DNA from: Symsagittifera roscoffensis
Lineage: Eukaryota; Xenacoelomorpha; Acoela; Convolutidae
Direction: 5' to 3'
DNA: 64,000 bases
Assembly: GCF_963678635.1 (NCBI RefSeq)
Contig: NC_087062.1
Span: 27,180,833 to 27,244,832, forward strand
The position numbers were made by a program, and so were the translations under genes. Within the stretch, counting starts at the first letter, position 1, and each line of letters starts with the position of its first letter. The notes under the pieces were generated by a model, which worked only from the letters and a program-made list of their open reading frames with translations, searched no databases and was not told where the DNA came from. Below are positions 1 to 11,129 of this stretch, in pieces.

Positions 1-3000
1 TATTGGTAAAAGTTAACAGTAGATGAACAGATGTGCATAACATTTGACCTTTTCCATTTAAATATTCTTTTTAATTTATCTGTTTAATCAACTACCATTT
101 TAACCCTAGGATGAGATCGCTTATGATCTATGATACAAATTAACTGAGATTTATAACTTTCCTTACTAATTGACACAAAGGGATCTATCAATCGACCCCA
201 AATTTTCTATTAGTGAAACATGTAACATCAAAATACCTCGCAAAATTTTAAGTATAGTTCTGATCATGGTTTAGGGTGGGAAAACTATTTTGAGTTTATT
301 GATATCTTTGTTTCATCAATGATATGCTCATAGCTCGATGAAAAAAAATTTAGCTTCTTTCAAAAAGTCGTCCTAGAAGATCTTTTTTGAGTTCAAATGG
401 AAAAATTGCGATTTGAGATGCCGTGTTAAACTTACAAAAAAGTGCCGCGTTGAAAGAACTCGCTCCATAAATAAGCTTGCAATTTACCTTTCCATTCAAC
501 TCCCTTTGCTTTTGAGACAGAAAAATCAGCAAAATGGTTGCTCAAAGAAACAGAAAATTTTTTGACTGAGTTTAAAACAAGTGGATCTCACTTTTTTGTA
601 TAAGTCTTATTATCGCAACTGAGTTCTCCTGTGACAGGAGCAGTTTCACGTGAAATTTCATGTAATTGTCAACAGAACGAGCAAACATGAGGAGGTTAGG
701 TCACGTATAAATGCTAGATTCCAGAACATTTTGGTGCTTGTTACTTACCACCAAATGCTTCTTAAGCAGGTAACACCAAATATTTCAGAAACTTCTTGTA
801 GCTATCCTCTTCCAATGACTCCGGGTGGTATATGTCACTTTCTTTCATTTAATACACCGTATTTTTTCTTTTTAAAACAATATGACCACTCATTGCATCG
901 AAAAACTTAAAATTTGTAAAATGAGTTATTTTTGTGCAAGATGCCCACTGCTTTCTACATAATTGGGTGGGCTCCGCTGAAATAAAATTGGATGCCGAAA
1001 TGCGATCCTTCGACATCATTTGTTGCTCTAGCAATCCCACTCACGGCCGCATCTTGCTGGTTTCAAAGGGATGGTGGGAATAAAGTTTCACGGTTTGGCA
1101 CCATGCTTTTTATATAAGAAGACACAAAGTACAGACACAACTCATCAATTTTGTCATTTTTTGGCCCTAAATATTTCTGTCTCATACATTTTGATTTTCT
1201 TGACCGATCATTTATTCAAATGCAAGGAAAGTTAGCATTTTTGAGGCCACCGCTAAATCACGATTCGTTTCGTAGGTCACTGTCAGACCCACTTTATTGA
1301 TTTTTTTCATGTAACTTTGGGAGAGATTGAAAAAAAAACAACCCGATAAATGGGATCAGTGTGCTTCGGTGAGTTTTTTTGGAATGACTGAAGAGCAGCT
1401 TGCTCAAAATTGGGCACAACTTTTTCAGGGCTGCGATTGGGCGCTAAACCATCTAACGCGTGCAAAAACAATCGTAGGAGTTAAAGCTTTTGTGGGTAAG
1501 GAAAGCGTACATGCAAGCTGGTGCAATGTCAGATACACTAACTTGAGTTGAATATAGCTGATAGAACTTTTTTGAAGTAATTTTTAAGGTTCCATCGGCC
1601 CGCCAGAAAGAACCAGGGGATGCGTGGTATATATATATCTAACTGCTTACGTGTGCGCGCAGCCGTTCGGATCAGTTTGTTTTTAGTTGGGAGGCCAAGT
1701 CTAAGTGGCCAAACTGAGTAGCCAAACCATTTGTCACTGACAAAACCGCACTGTCAACTGCGACACTCGACGTATATCTCTCGCTGAGATCAGATGCTTC
1801 CTGACATTTCGGGCATCTGATCTTCCTGTTGAATTTTCATGATTATGCTCTTCACGCGTCTCGATCAGTTTTTTATTTTTTGTAATGACAGATGCTCGAC
1901 ATTTATGCGTTTAATATTTTGAGCTAATCCAGTTTTCGGTACAGTAAATTCCTTTTCAGTACAGTATAAAGTAACAGTCATAATTTGATATATGTCAATT
2001 TAAATTTTTATGAATTATTATACGTTAAACTGTTATATGTCAATAAATTTAAGTCAAATTGTTATGAATTAGCACAAGCTGATTTTTTAGTAATCATAAT
2101 GGTTTAGCGAAAAATCTTATTGAAACTAATTTACTAAAATGTTGATAAGAGTCTTAAGTAAAATAGGAAGCCTCATTTTAGCATGTTTTCAATATGATGC
2201 GTGCATTAATTGCAAAGGTAACTTACGTGTGATTAGAGTAAAGATCAAGAGCTCAGACATCATTAATTTTACTGTGTTAAATGACTAGGTGTTAAAATGA
2301 ACGGTAATAAAAAGGAAAAGATGAGTTAATGTGTTTAGTTGTGAATAGACTAGGTGTTGAAATGTACTTTGTTAAACTGGCTGGATTTAATTTGTAGGAC
2401 GCTGGAATCATACTTCCAATGACATTGCTTCCTTTGAAAAGTCAGCGCTCAACCCCGACAATGATGAAAGATTTCGATGAACAGAATTATTTGAAACTAC
2501 TCAACAACCTGTAGATGTGCGTGATTGCTCTATTTTTGTCAGGATTTTTTTTGTTCATTCGTGTTTCGATCGTTCCCTACTTGTGTCTGATGGATAAATG
2601 GACGGTGTGATATCAGGACCTAAAATTAATTAGGAAGCATTTTTTAAAAGATCTTGTTGGTTGGAGCGGTTTGACTAACGTGGAATTTCAATTTTGACAT
2701 CTTACAAATCTTAGTTGAACACGGTGGCTTGTAAAGAATAAATTAGTGCATAAAAACTAGCGGTTTTTCTCAATGATTTTTTTTTCTCGAAAAAGTACCA
2801 TATTTAAACACCATTTCGTCTAGTTTCTGAAGGTTGAGTAAAAGGTTTCTGTTCTTTGCAATTAGTTATGCAATATCCATTTGTTCTCGCGGAATTTTTT
2901 TTTCATTTTTCTTATCAGTTACTGTCTGGATGGTAGCACTGCGTATTTAACTTGTCAGGTTTCATTGTGAGCTGAAGTTTATTCAATGAGCTTTTGACCA

Positions 3001-3155
3001 ACTCATTGGAATTAGAATGCCGAATCGAGACCAAACTGTGCGTTTTGTGATTTTTAAGCGGTTTCCACAACAAGGACGCTCCCTTTGCTTTTCTTTTGTT
3101 CGTTCATTTACTTTGATTTTTCCAACAAACTTTTAATATGTTCATAGATTTAACT
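1..3155. other. AT-rich stretch with no supported gene
   Basis: I see no convincing coding region here on either strand. Open frames of 60 to 86 codons at 350-532, 650-910 and 1327-1551 have no recognisable motif and look like chance. Small structures do occur: a perfect 11-bp inverted repeat at 1787-1797 and 1813-1823 with a 15-nt loop, and a short direct repeat around 2283 and 2348 containing GACTAGGTGTT. Confidence 0.6.
1787..1823. repeat. Small perfect hairpin
   Basis: AGATCAGATGC at 1787-1797 is exactly complementary to GCATCTGATCT at 1813-1823, separated by 15 nt. No run of T follows, so a terminator is not indicated. It may be chance or a remnant of an inverted-repeat element. Confidence 0.35.
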
Positions 3156-3195
3156 CTGGAATCCAGGAACATACAGACACAAATTGTGCGCCTAT
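3156..3195 (+). repeat. Dispersed repeat, inverted copy at 47299-47341
   Basis: About 40 bp starting CTGGAATCCAGGAACATA is nearly identical, in reverse complement, to 47299-47341. A second shared piece, AAGCGGTTTCC(A/G)CAACAAG, sits at about 3057 and again at 63828, with a shorter form near 47458. The copies mark an interspersed element family whose full length is not visible. Confidence 0.6.
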
Positions 3196-3299
3196 AGATT
3201 TTTTCTATATATATTTAAACTACCTTTTCACTAGGTAAAAATAATTAATTTGGAGAAAAACACAGACTTGATCGGTAGGTTGTTTTCAAATCAAAAAAC

Positions 3300-3815
3300 T
3301 TCAGAACCAAAAATAGCATGAAGAACTCTGAGACAAAACAATCCCTTAAAAACCATCTTAGATGTAAGATTCAGGCCACAAAATTGATTATTTTGCCATT
3401 ATATTCGATTATTTTTCGATACAAAGCCAATTTGTTTCATTATAATTCAACAATTTTGGCTCGGAAATTGGTTGTTTTTGCCAAGATAATCCATTATTAT
3501 CAACTAATTTTGAAATAAAAGTCCATTACAATCCATTATAATCTATTATAAAACAATGTACAAAAAAAACGAAAATTACAAAAAGTATACCATGTCTTTA
3601 ATAAATTTCACGTCTTTTTTGCAATTGTACACCATGCTTTCCCCATTTTTACTAGAGAAAGGGGTAGGGATAAACTGGGTGGTGTTCAATCATTAACCCT
3701 CTCCCCCCATTTTTACCAATGAATTATCCGCGCTGTTCAACCATGACTAAACCCACCCTCCGGGGTAGGAAGGATCGGCGGTTGTGGTAAACCGATGAAG
3801 AAGCAAACTGGGGGG
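3300..3815. repeat. AT-rich repeat and left flank of the gypsy insertion
   Basis: The stretch 3385-3560 is built from variants of CCATTATAATC and GATTATTTT. Similar words (ATAATCGATTATAATGG and relatives) reappear at 10318-10530, on the other side of the retrotransposon. The retroelement therefore probably landed inside an older repeat. The rest up to 3815 is low-complexity, with C- and G-runs. No coding capacity is seen. Confidence 0.45.
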
Positions 3816-4146
3816 TGACATTGCCCGCAAACATTTAACTCAAAAACTAGAGAGTTTAAAAGGATAATGTAAACTAGTTGAATGTAGATTGGTTAGATAT
3901 AGAATAGGTTGAATCAGATACACAGTATAAATTTAACGTTAATAGAAAATACTTTTACAGCAGAAAAGTTTGCTACCAGTTTTTAACACCTAAATTTAGT
4001 GTTACCAAATCATGAGTGAACGTGTTCAACACGATATCTCAAAGTCGGTCCTAAGTGAACTTGTAGATAAACGTCTGCACAATTTACTGCAAAAGGTGAA
4101 AGGAATAACAAGTAAAACAAGAGGTACCGAGGGTCACCTCACGACA
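3816..4146 (-). repeat. 3' LTR of the gypsy element
   Basis: This 331-bp LTR is collinear with 9769-10098 over its whole length. Shared blocks include TTTAACGTTAATAGAAAAT and CAACACGATATCTCAAAGTC. It lies downstream of integrase on the coding (minus) strand, so it is the 3' LTR. The ORF of 63 codons at 4012-4203 partly inside it is not a gene. Confidence 0.93.
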
Positions 4147-4156
4147 TTCCCCGCGC
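4147..4156 (-). promoter_or_regulatory. Candidate polypurine tract
   Basis: On the minus strand the bases just before the 3' LTR end in GCGCGGGGAA. Plus-strand priming in LTR elements uses a purine run at this position. The run is short, so the call is tentative. Confidence 0.4.
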
Positions 4157-4672
4157 GAGAAAAATTTAGGAAAAGTTGTATGGTAAATTTTTCTGCAAAA
4201 TAAAATTGATGAGGAGACACGAGGAAAAGTACAAACTTAATTAAAGAAAATGGCTGAATGACTCCTAATAATATGGTAAATAAAAATGTTTTGGAAACTT
4301 ATAAAACAGTTTGAATGTTTTCCTCAATAATTGTGTGAAGTTTTCTTTTCCATAGCAGGTGATGATGAGGATGATGCCATATCAGTAGATAGAATAGGCA
4401 GCCGTTATCTGATGAGTTCTATCCAGAGGTGACAGAGTGGTTGGTATAGTTTCGTGTCGCTGATCTGTTTGATCTTCATCGATAAGTTTGACAGAACGTC
4501 GGAGGGGTCACCAAAAACGCGGCGGTTTCTTGCTGCGAGAACGCCCGAGTAGCCTCCGGAACCGCAGGATTTAGCTGAACGGGTTGTGAAGGAGGGGGTC
4601 CAGATTACCTCAGTTCCGTATTGCTGGCGGAGCTGTTTGCCGGTTGAGCATCAGGCCTGATAGTATGGCTCG

Positions 4673-5404
4673 TCAGTGTGAGGGCTTTCTGATCTGGTAG
4701 AGGCGAATTGATAACCTCTTGAGTGGAAGTACACTGCCGTGTTTAACCTTGGAAGTGTCTGTGATGGAAGTGCCCATGAGGTTTCCAGTTGCTGGATTAG
4801 TGGAAGCCGATAGTGACTTTGACAATGAAGATTTGAGGAACTTGATTGGCGGGGACCCCGAGGACAATTGTGGCCTTTCAACCACTGGAATGGATTCCAT
4901 AAAAAATTGTGGGTTGTTTGCGCCAGAAGATCCCTCACTCGATGAGTCCGCTGTTAAGTCGGCAGTTACTGGATCTGACATGGGTGGGTTATTTGGTCGA
5001 GGATCTAATAAGGCTGGTTGAGAGCGCGGGGCAACCCTCTTTGCTGTATTTGCAGGAAAAGTATTCGGGAGACGATTGCCTAGAGAATTCTGACTAGCTG
5101 AAATATTATAATTAAAACTAGGTTTAAGGCATATGTGACTTTTCCGGCAGACTTTTCCTTTATCAGTGATGTAAGTATGATCAATAATTTGAGTATTCTT
5201 GAACTTTGAGACCTTGAATAAAGGTTTGCACGATTGACTCTTAAAAATTTTCCGAAAGATTTTCACCCGCTTAGGATTTTCCAAAAAAAGTTTTTCCAAT
5301 TCACTTGTTTTGGTCGGACGGCGCGTGTTTTGAGCGACACTAGTTCTCTGGCTGTGTGAGAGTGCTGGAGGTGACGAGTTGGTTGCATGATCGTAAGACC
5401 TCAA
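4673..5404 (-). CDS. Gypsy ORF downstream of the integrase core, 243 codons
   Basis: This is the longest open frame of the element and lies between the integrase and the 3' LTR. The predicted protein begins with a basic Ser/Pro/Thr-rich part, has a Lys-rich middle with scattered Cys, and continues into a Ser/Pro-rich tail. I see no signal peptide or clear membrane segment, so it does not look like an envelope. It may be a C-terminal extension of integrase, whose core ends just upstream near 5416, or a separate accessory ORF. It is remarkably open compared with the broken pol region. Function unknown. Confidence 0.55.
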   Translation of the reverse strand: MRSYDHATNSSPPALSHSQRTSVAQNTRRPTKTSELEKLFLENPKRVKIFRKIFKSQSCKPLFKVSKFKNTQIIDHTYITDKGKVCRKSHICLKPSFNYNISASQNSLGNRLPNTFPANTAKRVAPRSQPALLDPRPNNPPMSDPVTADLTADSSSEGSSGANNPQFFMESIPVVERPQLSSGSPPIKFLKSSLSKSLSASTNPATGNLMGTSITDTSKVKHGSVLPLKRLSIRLYQIRKPSH

Positions 5405-5409
5405 AGTGT

Positions 5410-6870
5410 GCCTGGTTAAGCCATTTTGAGGGTATTGGCAATGTCTGAGTGACGGCTAGCCAGCTCCTTAAACACTAGTTTACCACTATCGGCCGGCAGG
5501 TTTCTTTTGTACTGCGTCCAAACATTGGCTGCCCGTGCGAGGTCTGCTAAAGCCTTGTAGGGTTCGCAGTCCGCCACGTTTCGGTCCAGTGTAAACAGAG
5601 GTTTGAAGCGACGGTCAAGGGTAGGGCTCTCAACCCCTCTCGGTACCACCATCGCTCGGTCCCCACATTAGTCCTGGCTGGAAATTTGGTCCTGAGTAAG
5701 AAGGTCGCGCTCACGTCTTTGAGCTGAAACAGCATTTTTTTCTAACATTATTAAACGATTGGGACCATTTTGTGTTTGGTTCCAACCAAAATGCAATTCA
5801 TATGGCGACTTTTTAAGAACATAGTGTTTGCTTTTGCGGATATCTTCGACAATTTGCTTTACGTTAAATCGTTTGTATTGAGAGTTCAACAAAACCACTG
5901 CACCAGTGATCTCCTACGGGAGAGGGGCTATGTTCAATACCTTTGCTGGAAGAATATTGCTTAATTATTTCGTTATTGAATCCTGACCCATGATCTGTCC
6001 TGATGCCGGAGATGCGAAGAAAAGAGTCAAAAAACTTAACGACCTTTTTCGCCCCTGTTGTTTTTGTGATTAGGACTGAAGGAAACTAGAGAAAAGATCA
6101 ATAGATATTTAGAGGTAGATTTTGTTTTCTTTTTCGTCTAAGATTGGTACGGCAAAATCTAATTGAATTTCTTGGTTAGCTCCCGACAAATTAAAGAGTG
6201 ATTTCACCGTTTTAAATGTTTTAGTGGGTTTAAGATTCTTAACAAACAACGTGCACATGCGGCATTTTTAGAGGTCTCGCTGATCTGTCCGTTCATGAAG
6301 GGCTATCAAATGTATTCAGAGGCGGACATCAACCAATGATAACACAATTGCTTACCACCGCCGCCTTCATCCAGAACTGAGCCATATACGATCCTAATCT
6401 GTTGAACGAAGTGAGGTCTGTTTTAATAACTGTCCTCCTCGGTAAGTTCGGCAAAGAGGTCCACGTTAAATAGTCCTGGGAGGCCCACAATATCTTTCCT
6501 CGATTAAGAAAGGAGGGTTTTACCACTGTTAATAGTAAGAACTCCTTTTATTCAGTTAGCTTGTGCTTTTGCCGGCCTACAAAGTCGGCATTTCCTCAAA
6601 GCCTCAAGCAATTGGGCATGTCCTTCTTTTCGTGAGTCAGGTCGAGCTGCAAAAAATCGTTTTCTCGCGGCAAGTTCTCTGGTCCGATTTTGTTGTGTAA
6701 ACTGATCTATTCTGAACACCTTGCCTAGCTGGCGAGATTGTAAGGGGGGCGCGGACGTGGTCGAGAGAATTTTGGAGAGTTGATAGGAAAAACTTCCACA
6801 AACGATTGTAAGTCTTTTTTTTCGGCAGTACAGTTGAGAATAGTATTTGAGTTGATTGAGACATTATTAG
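5410..6870 (-). pseudogene. Gypsy tether and integrase, broken
   Basis: The integrase inserts the cDNA copy into the genome. On the minus strand the region reads an RNase H to integrase tether (about 6637-6864), a Cys-rich piece near 6260 with a CRMC core resembling the CC half of an HHCC zinc site, the start of the catalytic core (LDFAVPILDE near 6120-6150), and the C-terminal part of the core with SPYELHFGW near 5790. Frames change several times, so no single ORF spans it. The core's remaining acidic residues are not securely placed. The order and spacing fit Ty3/gypsy integrase. Confidence 0.75.
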
Positions 6871-7439
6871 TGTTTAGATCACTCATATCGATATCATGTG
6901 GATTAGTATTATTCACACACTGATGAATAAAACTAATCCATGTGGATTAGTATTATTATAGATTCGAGAGGTGACTATTTTGTGCGATTTCAGGTCAGAG
7001 ACAATGATTTCGTAGCAGTTGTCGGTATCGACGATTTTTAATTTGAATACTGGTGTATGATTGGTTAAAATTGTCTGTACATAACTCGACGCCCTCTATC
7101 AACGAGGAATTAGATTGATTTTTTTTGCATAGCGTCTTTTGATTGGTCAATATGCTTCGTGCTAAATACGACGCCCCTTAGCGAAGAATGACGATGCATA
7201 GGCTGAAGATACCACACCCTCTAAAAGTCGAGTACTATTAAGCAGACTCCGTTTTGATTGGTTAAGTGGATCATTAGAGAGGTCCACGTTGTGGCCTGTG
7301 CCTGAACTATGACAATACTTTTGATGTTCAACGGTGAAATGTCGATCAATCACAAGGATTTCTTTCCTTCGCTCTTTATGAGAGTTGATGAAATTAAGGG
7401 CCTTATAGCGCGGAAACTATGGCTTTATGATCCGTTAAT

Positions 7440-7760
7440 ATTTGAAAACAATTGCCTAATAGGTAGGTTCAAAATTTTTTGAAGGACCAAACTATCGCCA
7501 GGAGTTCCAAGTAGTTGGCACTGCGTTTTCCCTCAACATTGTTAAGAAATCGTGATGCAAAAGCAACTGCGGCACTGATATTCGGTTCAGTTTCCTGCTC
7601 GATGCATGCTCCTAAACCACTTTGGCAAGCGTCACATTTAAATTTAGATCTGTTAGAGGAACCGTAAAGAAAGAAGCTGGGGATTTTGGCAATAAGATCA
7701 ATAACGTTTTTGAATGCAATCTCTTGTTTTATCCCCCCCACATGAACGATTGTTTTTTTT
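7440..7760 (-). pseudogene. Gypsy RNase H domain
   Basis: A 90-codon open frame (7469-7741) contains KCDACQSGLGACIEQE, the first catalytic Asp block of the Ty3-type RNase H, and YLELLAIVWSFKKF, matching the Glu-bearing helix. RNase H degrades the RNA of the RNA-DNA hybrid during reverse transcription. It follows RT directly. The end of the domain and the last catalytic Asp are in other frames or lost. Confidence 0.8.
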
Positions 7761-7779
7761 TACAAACTTTCAATGGTTG

Positions 7780-8590
7780 GCGAAAATGCACCAGTGTGCG
7801 TATGTAAATCGGAAACAAAACTCTGTAGATGGTTCAATAGATCCATGAACGAACGCAACTTTTTCTCAGTATTTTCGCAGATTTGAGGGCTTGTATGGCC
7901 TAATTTTTTGGAAATTTAGCGGAGAAACGGTTCTCATTAATTTCGTAACCCAGCCAAAGTAACTGATTTCTCGAAAACTCGCTAATACTGAACTTGAGTG
8001 CTCAGCCCGCAGCATCAAATAGTCATCGGCCCCTCAACCAGTTTGTTGTGGTCTTCCATATTCCCTTTTGTGACCACCAGAATCTCATCTAGATAGCAAA
8101 TGACACCGTCTAAACCCTGTATGTAACGTGCAATCCATTGCCTTCTGGAACTCCGTTGGCATATCGGTCAAGCCATAGAATCCAGTCTTGAATCTGTTCG
8201 TTCCTGTTGCCTCTCCACACAAAATGCTGTAATTATGGTGATTGCTCGTTAATGATGATAATGGCAACTGACTGAAAGCGTATTTTAGGTCCAGATCTGA
8301 GCATTTATAGGCTTGGAATTAAGAGCTAATTTGATTGAACTATCCTTGTTTGCGGTCAACACAATAGGTGCGATGAAAAACCCAATTGCTCTGGACTTAC
8401 CGAGGAGATTTCTTGTCCGATTCCCGGAAACTAGAAAAGTAGCGTCTTCGACTTTCCAACCGTTTGACGAAACTGGAATCGTAACAGAGCCAAATAACCG
8501 AAAGGGACCCTTTGTTATAACCTATGTATATGGTTCCTATCGGGTGCCGTGCAAAATCCCAGAATTGAATAGACGGGTTACCTGAAAGTA
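7780..8590 (-). pseudogene. Gypsy reverse transcriptase, broken, YLDE box
   Basis: Several RT motifs are readable on the minus strand. Motif A is DLDLKYAFSQLPL near 8260-8300, with the catalytic Asp kept. Motif B is GFYGLTDMPTEFQKAMD near 8135-8190. Motif C is at 8084-8095 and reads YLDE rather than YLDD. The second Asp of this box binds metal in the active site, so the Glu would be expected to cripple the enzyme. Frameshifts and stops interrupt the domain between the motifs. Confidence 0.85.
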
Positions 8591-8596
8591 GTAAAA

Positions 8597-8890
8597 CTAA
8601 CGTACGTTTGTTGAGGAACGAAAACGGGCTTCCGGTATCGATAGAGGAATAAAAAAACTGAAACCTGATCGAAGTTGAAAACTGAGACTCCTAGGCTTCC
8701 CCACAGCCGACTTTAGTAATTCGATGTTATTAATCCGCACTGTGTCTTCCAACTGAAAAACTCCGTATTCAGGCTCGCTGTCATCTTTGATTTCAATTAA
8801 ATTGCAGTCTAATGCGAGGCTGGGTAGTTTCTCCTCACGAACTAGATTCACTCTTTGTTTTGACGAATTGCAGCATTTCGCAATGTTCAC
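8597..8890 (-). pseudogene. Gypsy nucleocapsid end and aspartic protease
   Basis: The retropepsin active site DTGSPFSFL is readable on the minus strand, with DTGS at 8628-8639. It lies in a different frame from the 97-codon open frame covering the upstream part of the domain; the two frames meet near a run of seven T. Upstream at about 8875-8915 is CNLCKKREHC, which resembles the start of a CCHC zinc knuckle but lacks a Cys at the expected fourth position. Confidence 0.75.
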
Positions 8891-9625
8891 GCTTTTTGCA
8901 GAGGTTACACGTGACGTCTCCTGTCAGGCAACCCTTATTGCCTTGATTTCCGTGGTTCTGATGGCCACTACGCTTTCCTCAAGTGGACTGTATAGAAAAA
9001 GCTTATACTGTTTAGCTTGCTCCTTTCTCACATTCTAAAGCGAGTTTAAAAGTGCCGTCTAGATCCGCCTTGGCTTTGATTAGCTACTGTTGAACGCCCA
9101 CGTCACTGATCCTACCGACGATGAAGTGTTTAAGAGCTTCCCTCTCCTGAGCGTTCGGCCAGTTGCACTCAACGTTTTGTGCACTCAAACGAGCATAAAA
9201 TGACAAAAAAGTATCGTTATCTAACATGAAAACGGTATTTTAGAGTTCTATGCGTCAAACGGTATAATCTCGGTCAACTTTTAATAACACTTTCAACTAG
9301 CGTGCAAATCTTTAAATGACGGCAGACTGATGTCGGTGCTCGGAAAAGAGTCAGCGTATGCCCTCTTGCCTTCATTGCCGAGCGAAATGAAAAGCCGCGT
9401 TTTTAAACTAGCCTCCTCCTCGTGATAAAACCAGTTTTGACTGATTCTTGGTCCTTTCCTCCTGCGTTCCTGATTAAGTTCTGTCGCTCTACGGACAGCT
9501 GCCTGATCGCAGAGTGTCCTAGCATTGGTCTCAGCAGCATCATTTTCGCCTGGGGCCTCTGGTTTTGGAAGAGGTTCGTCGATAATCTCCGCTGAAATCG
9601 GCGAGGAGGTCATATGGATTGACAT
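8890..9625 (-). pseudogene. Gypsy Gag, broken
   Basis: The first methionine codon after the primer-binding site opens a 110-codon frame (9293-9625) with a Pro/Glu-rich start and a Glu/Arg-rich helix. Downstream, in another frame, comes a capsid-like stretch near 9100-9230 with FYARLSAQNVECNWP and EREALKHFIVGR, typical of retrotransposon Gag. Gag would form the particle in which reverse transcription takes place. At least one frameshift and several stops separate the parts. Confidence 0.65.
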
Positions 9626-9750
9626 TGTCCTTGAGACCCACTGCTAAGAAGAATTGACCAATTCATCATTTCCACAGGAAAAAGAGTTAATCGACGGTTT
9701 AACCCAGAACAGAAGAATTCCTAACAAGTCAGTCCTGTCTTCGTTCACAG

Positions 9751-9768
9751 GAAGTGCTGGCCGCACCA
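9751..9768 (-). promoter_or_regulatory. Primer-binding site next to the 5' LTR
   Basis: Directly inside the 5' LTR the minus strand reads TGGTGCGGCCAGCACTTC. A TGG start pairs with the CCA end of a tRNA, as in other LTR elements. I could not assign the tRNA. Confidence 0.6.
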
Positions 9769-10098
9769 TGACATTACCCGAAAAGTTTTAACTCAAAAAC
9801 TGAAAAGTTTAAAAGATAATGTAATTTAATTGAATGTAGGTTGGTTAGATATAGAAGAGGTTGAATCTGATACATAGTATCAATTTAACGTTAATAGAAA
9901 ATACTTTTACAGCAGAAATGTTTACTAACCGTTTTTAACACCTAACTTTAGTGTTACCAAATCAAGAGTGACCGTGATCAACACGATATCTCAAAGTCGA
10001 TCCTAAGTGACCTTGAAGATAATCGTCCGCACATAATAGTGCTAAAGGTAAAAAGAATGACAAGTAAAGCACGAGGTACCGAACGTCACCTCACGACA
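9769..10098 (-). repeat. 5' LTR of the gypsy element
   Basis: This 330-bp copy of the LTR lies upstream of gag and the primer-binding site on the coding strand. The end is TCACGACA followed by the target duplication GGGG. The promoter and polyadenylation signals of the element should lie here but no clear TATA box was recognised. Confidence 0.92.
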
Positions 10099-10102
10099 GG
10101 GG

Positions 10103-10600
10103 CATGTTCAAATCAATCAAACCCCTAGTTCTTTCAAACATTGTCCCCACATTAAAACATCTTGTGATAAAAAAAAATTAAAAAGTAGAGCCAAAAAACA
10201 TGTTTTTTTTGTGGAATAAAACTTTTCATCAAATGTAATACTTAGCAACTGCACTAAACAGGAAAAAAGATAACTTCAAAAAACAATTTCAAACTTCATG
10301 AATAACTTCTCAAAAAAATCCATGATAATCGATTATAATGGATTATTTTCACATGCAATCTGATTGCTTTATAAACAATTTCTAATGGACTAAAATCGAA
10401 AATCATTGTTTTTGTTTTAACATAGAACAATTCTTGTGATTATAATCCATTTTTATTAGATTAAAATCGAATATTTTTTTAACATTTTTTTAGAGACTGA
10501 CAATATAATAATATTATAATCGATTATGATCCATGGGCTCTCGGTGCTGGTGTTAGTTTTCTCTATAAATGCAAAATGACAAGAAGCAGAGCTATGAAAA
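10103..10600. repeat. Right flank: AT-rich repeat
   Basis: The stretch contains words such as GATTATAATGGATTATT and ATAATCGATTATGATCC, matching the style of 3385-3560 on the other side of the gypsy insertion. No coding region is seen. Confidence 0.4.
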
Positions 10601-10609
10601 AATGTTGAG

Positions 10610-11010
10610 ACCAGGGTCGGATTTAGGCGGGGGCGGGGGGGGAGGGGGTGACGCTCCCCCTCAGGAATTCGACCCCATGCCGACCCGTTGATACTTTTAA
10701 GAAATCCAGTTCTGGCCGACCAACCTTAAATTTTTTCTAAAGACGTCTTTGGCGCCAATATATACCAATTTTGAGGTGGGGAGCGCGCGCCGAAAAAACG
10801 CAATTTTTTGGTCAAAACTTTCCAAAAAGTGCCTAAAAACGTCTTTTTTTTTGCCTATTTTTTCAAAACTTTGCCTGCGGCGCAAAAATTTTGGCCAAAA
10901 TAGGAACAAAAGAGTGCTTTGGGAGAGCTCGAAAAATCAATTTGGTCGACCTAAAAAAACGTCGACTGTAGATTTGGTGATTATACTGTATTACGTGCTA
11001 TAGTAATCTG
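10610..11010. repeat. Decayed repeat with G-run and AAAA/TTTT mirror words
   Basis: A G-rich start (10629-10650) is followed by words such as CAATTTTTTGGTCAAAACTT and CAAAAATTTTGGCCAAAAT. Because the words are near-palindromic, both strands give open frames with similar peptides (10697-10909 and 10749-11003). That is a sign of repeat sequence rather than coding. A similar style recurs near 14380. Confidence 0.45.
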
Positions 11011-11129
11011 AGCGTAAGATTGAGTCGTCATTAAGTTAAGTATTAGAGCAAACAAAGGGTAAAGTTCGAAATAGTTCAATCTTCGAAGATATCGTCCCTC
11101 CTATGCCAGAAAACAAAATTTGACAAAAT

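Larger units (their letters stand above)
3816..10098 (-). mobile_element. Ty3/gypsy LTR retrotransposon, complete in structure
   Basis: Two LTRs of 331 bp (3816-4146) and 330 bp (9769-10098) bound an internal region whose minus strand reads gag, protease, reverse transcriptase, RNase H and integrase in the Ty3/gypsy order. Both LTRs start TG and end CA on the plus strand. GGGG precedes the left LTR (3812-3815) and follows the right one (10099-10102), fitting a 4-bp target duplication. The LTRs differ at many positions and the ORFs carry frameshifts and stops, so this is an old, inactive copy of about 6.3 kb. The family name cannot be given from sequence alone. Confidence 0.92.

Noticed and set aside
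9730-9768. T-arm-like stem next to the gypsy primer-binding site (CCTGT/ACAGG)
   Set aside because: The distance to the CCA end is too long for a tRNA acceptor stem; probably chance.
10697-11003. Overlapping ORFs on both strands
   Set aside because: The DNA is near-palindromic so both strands give similar peptides; this is repeat sequence.
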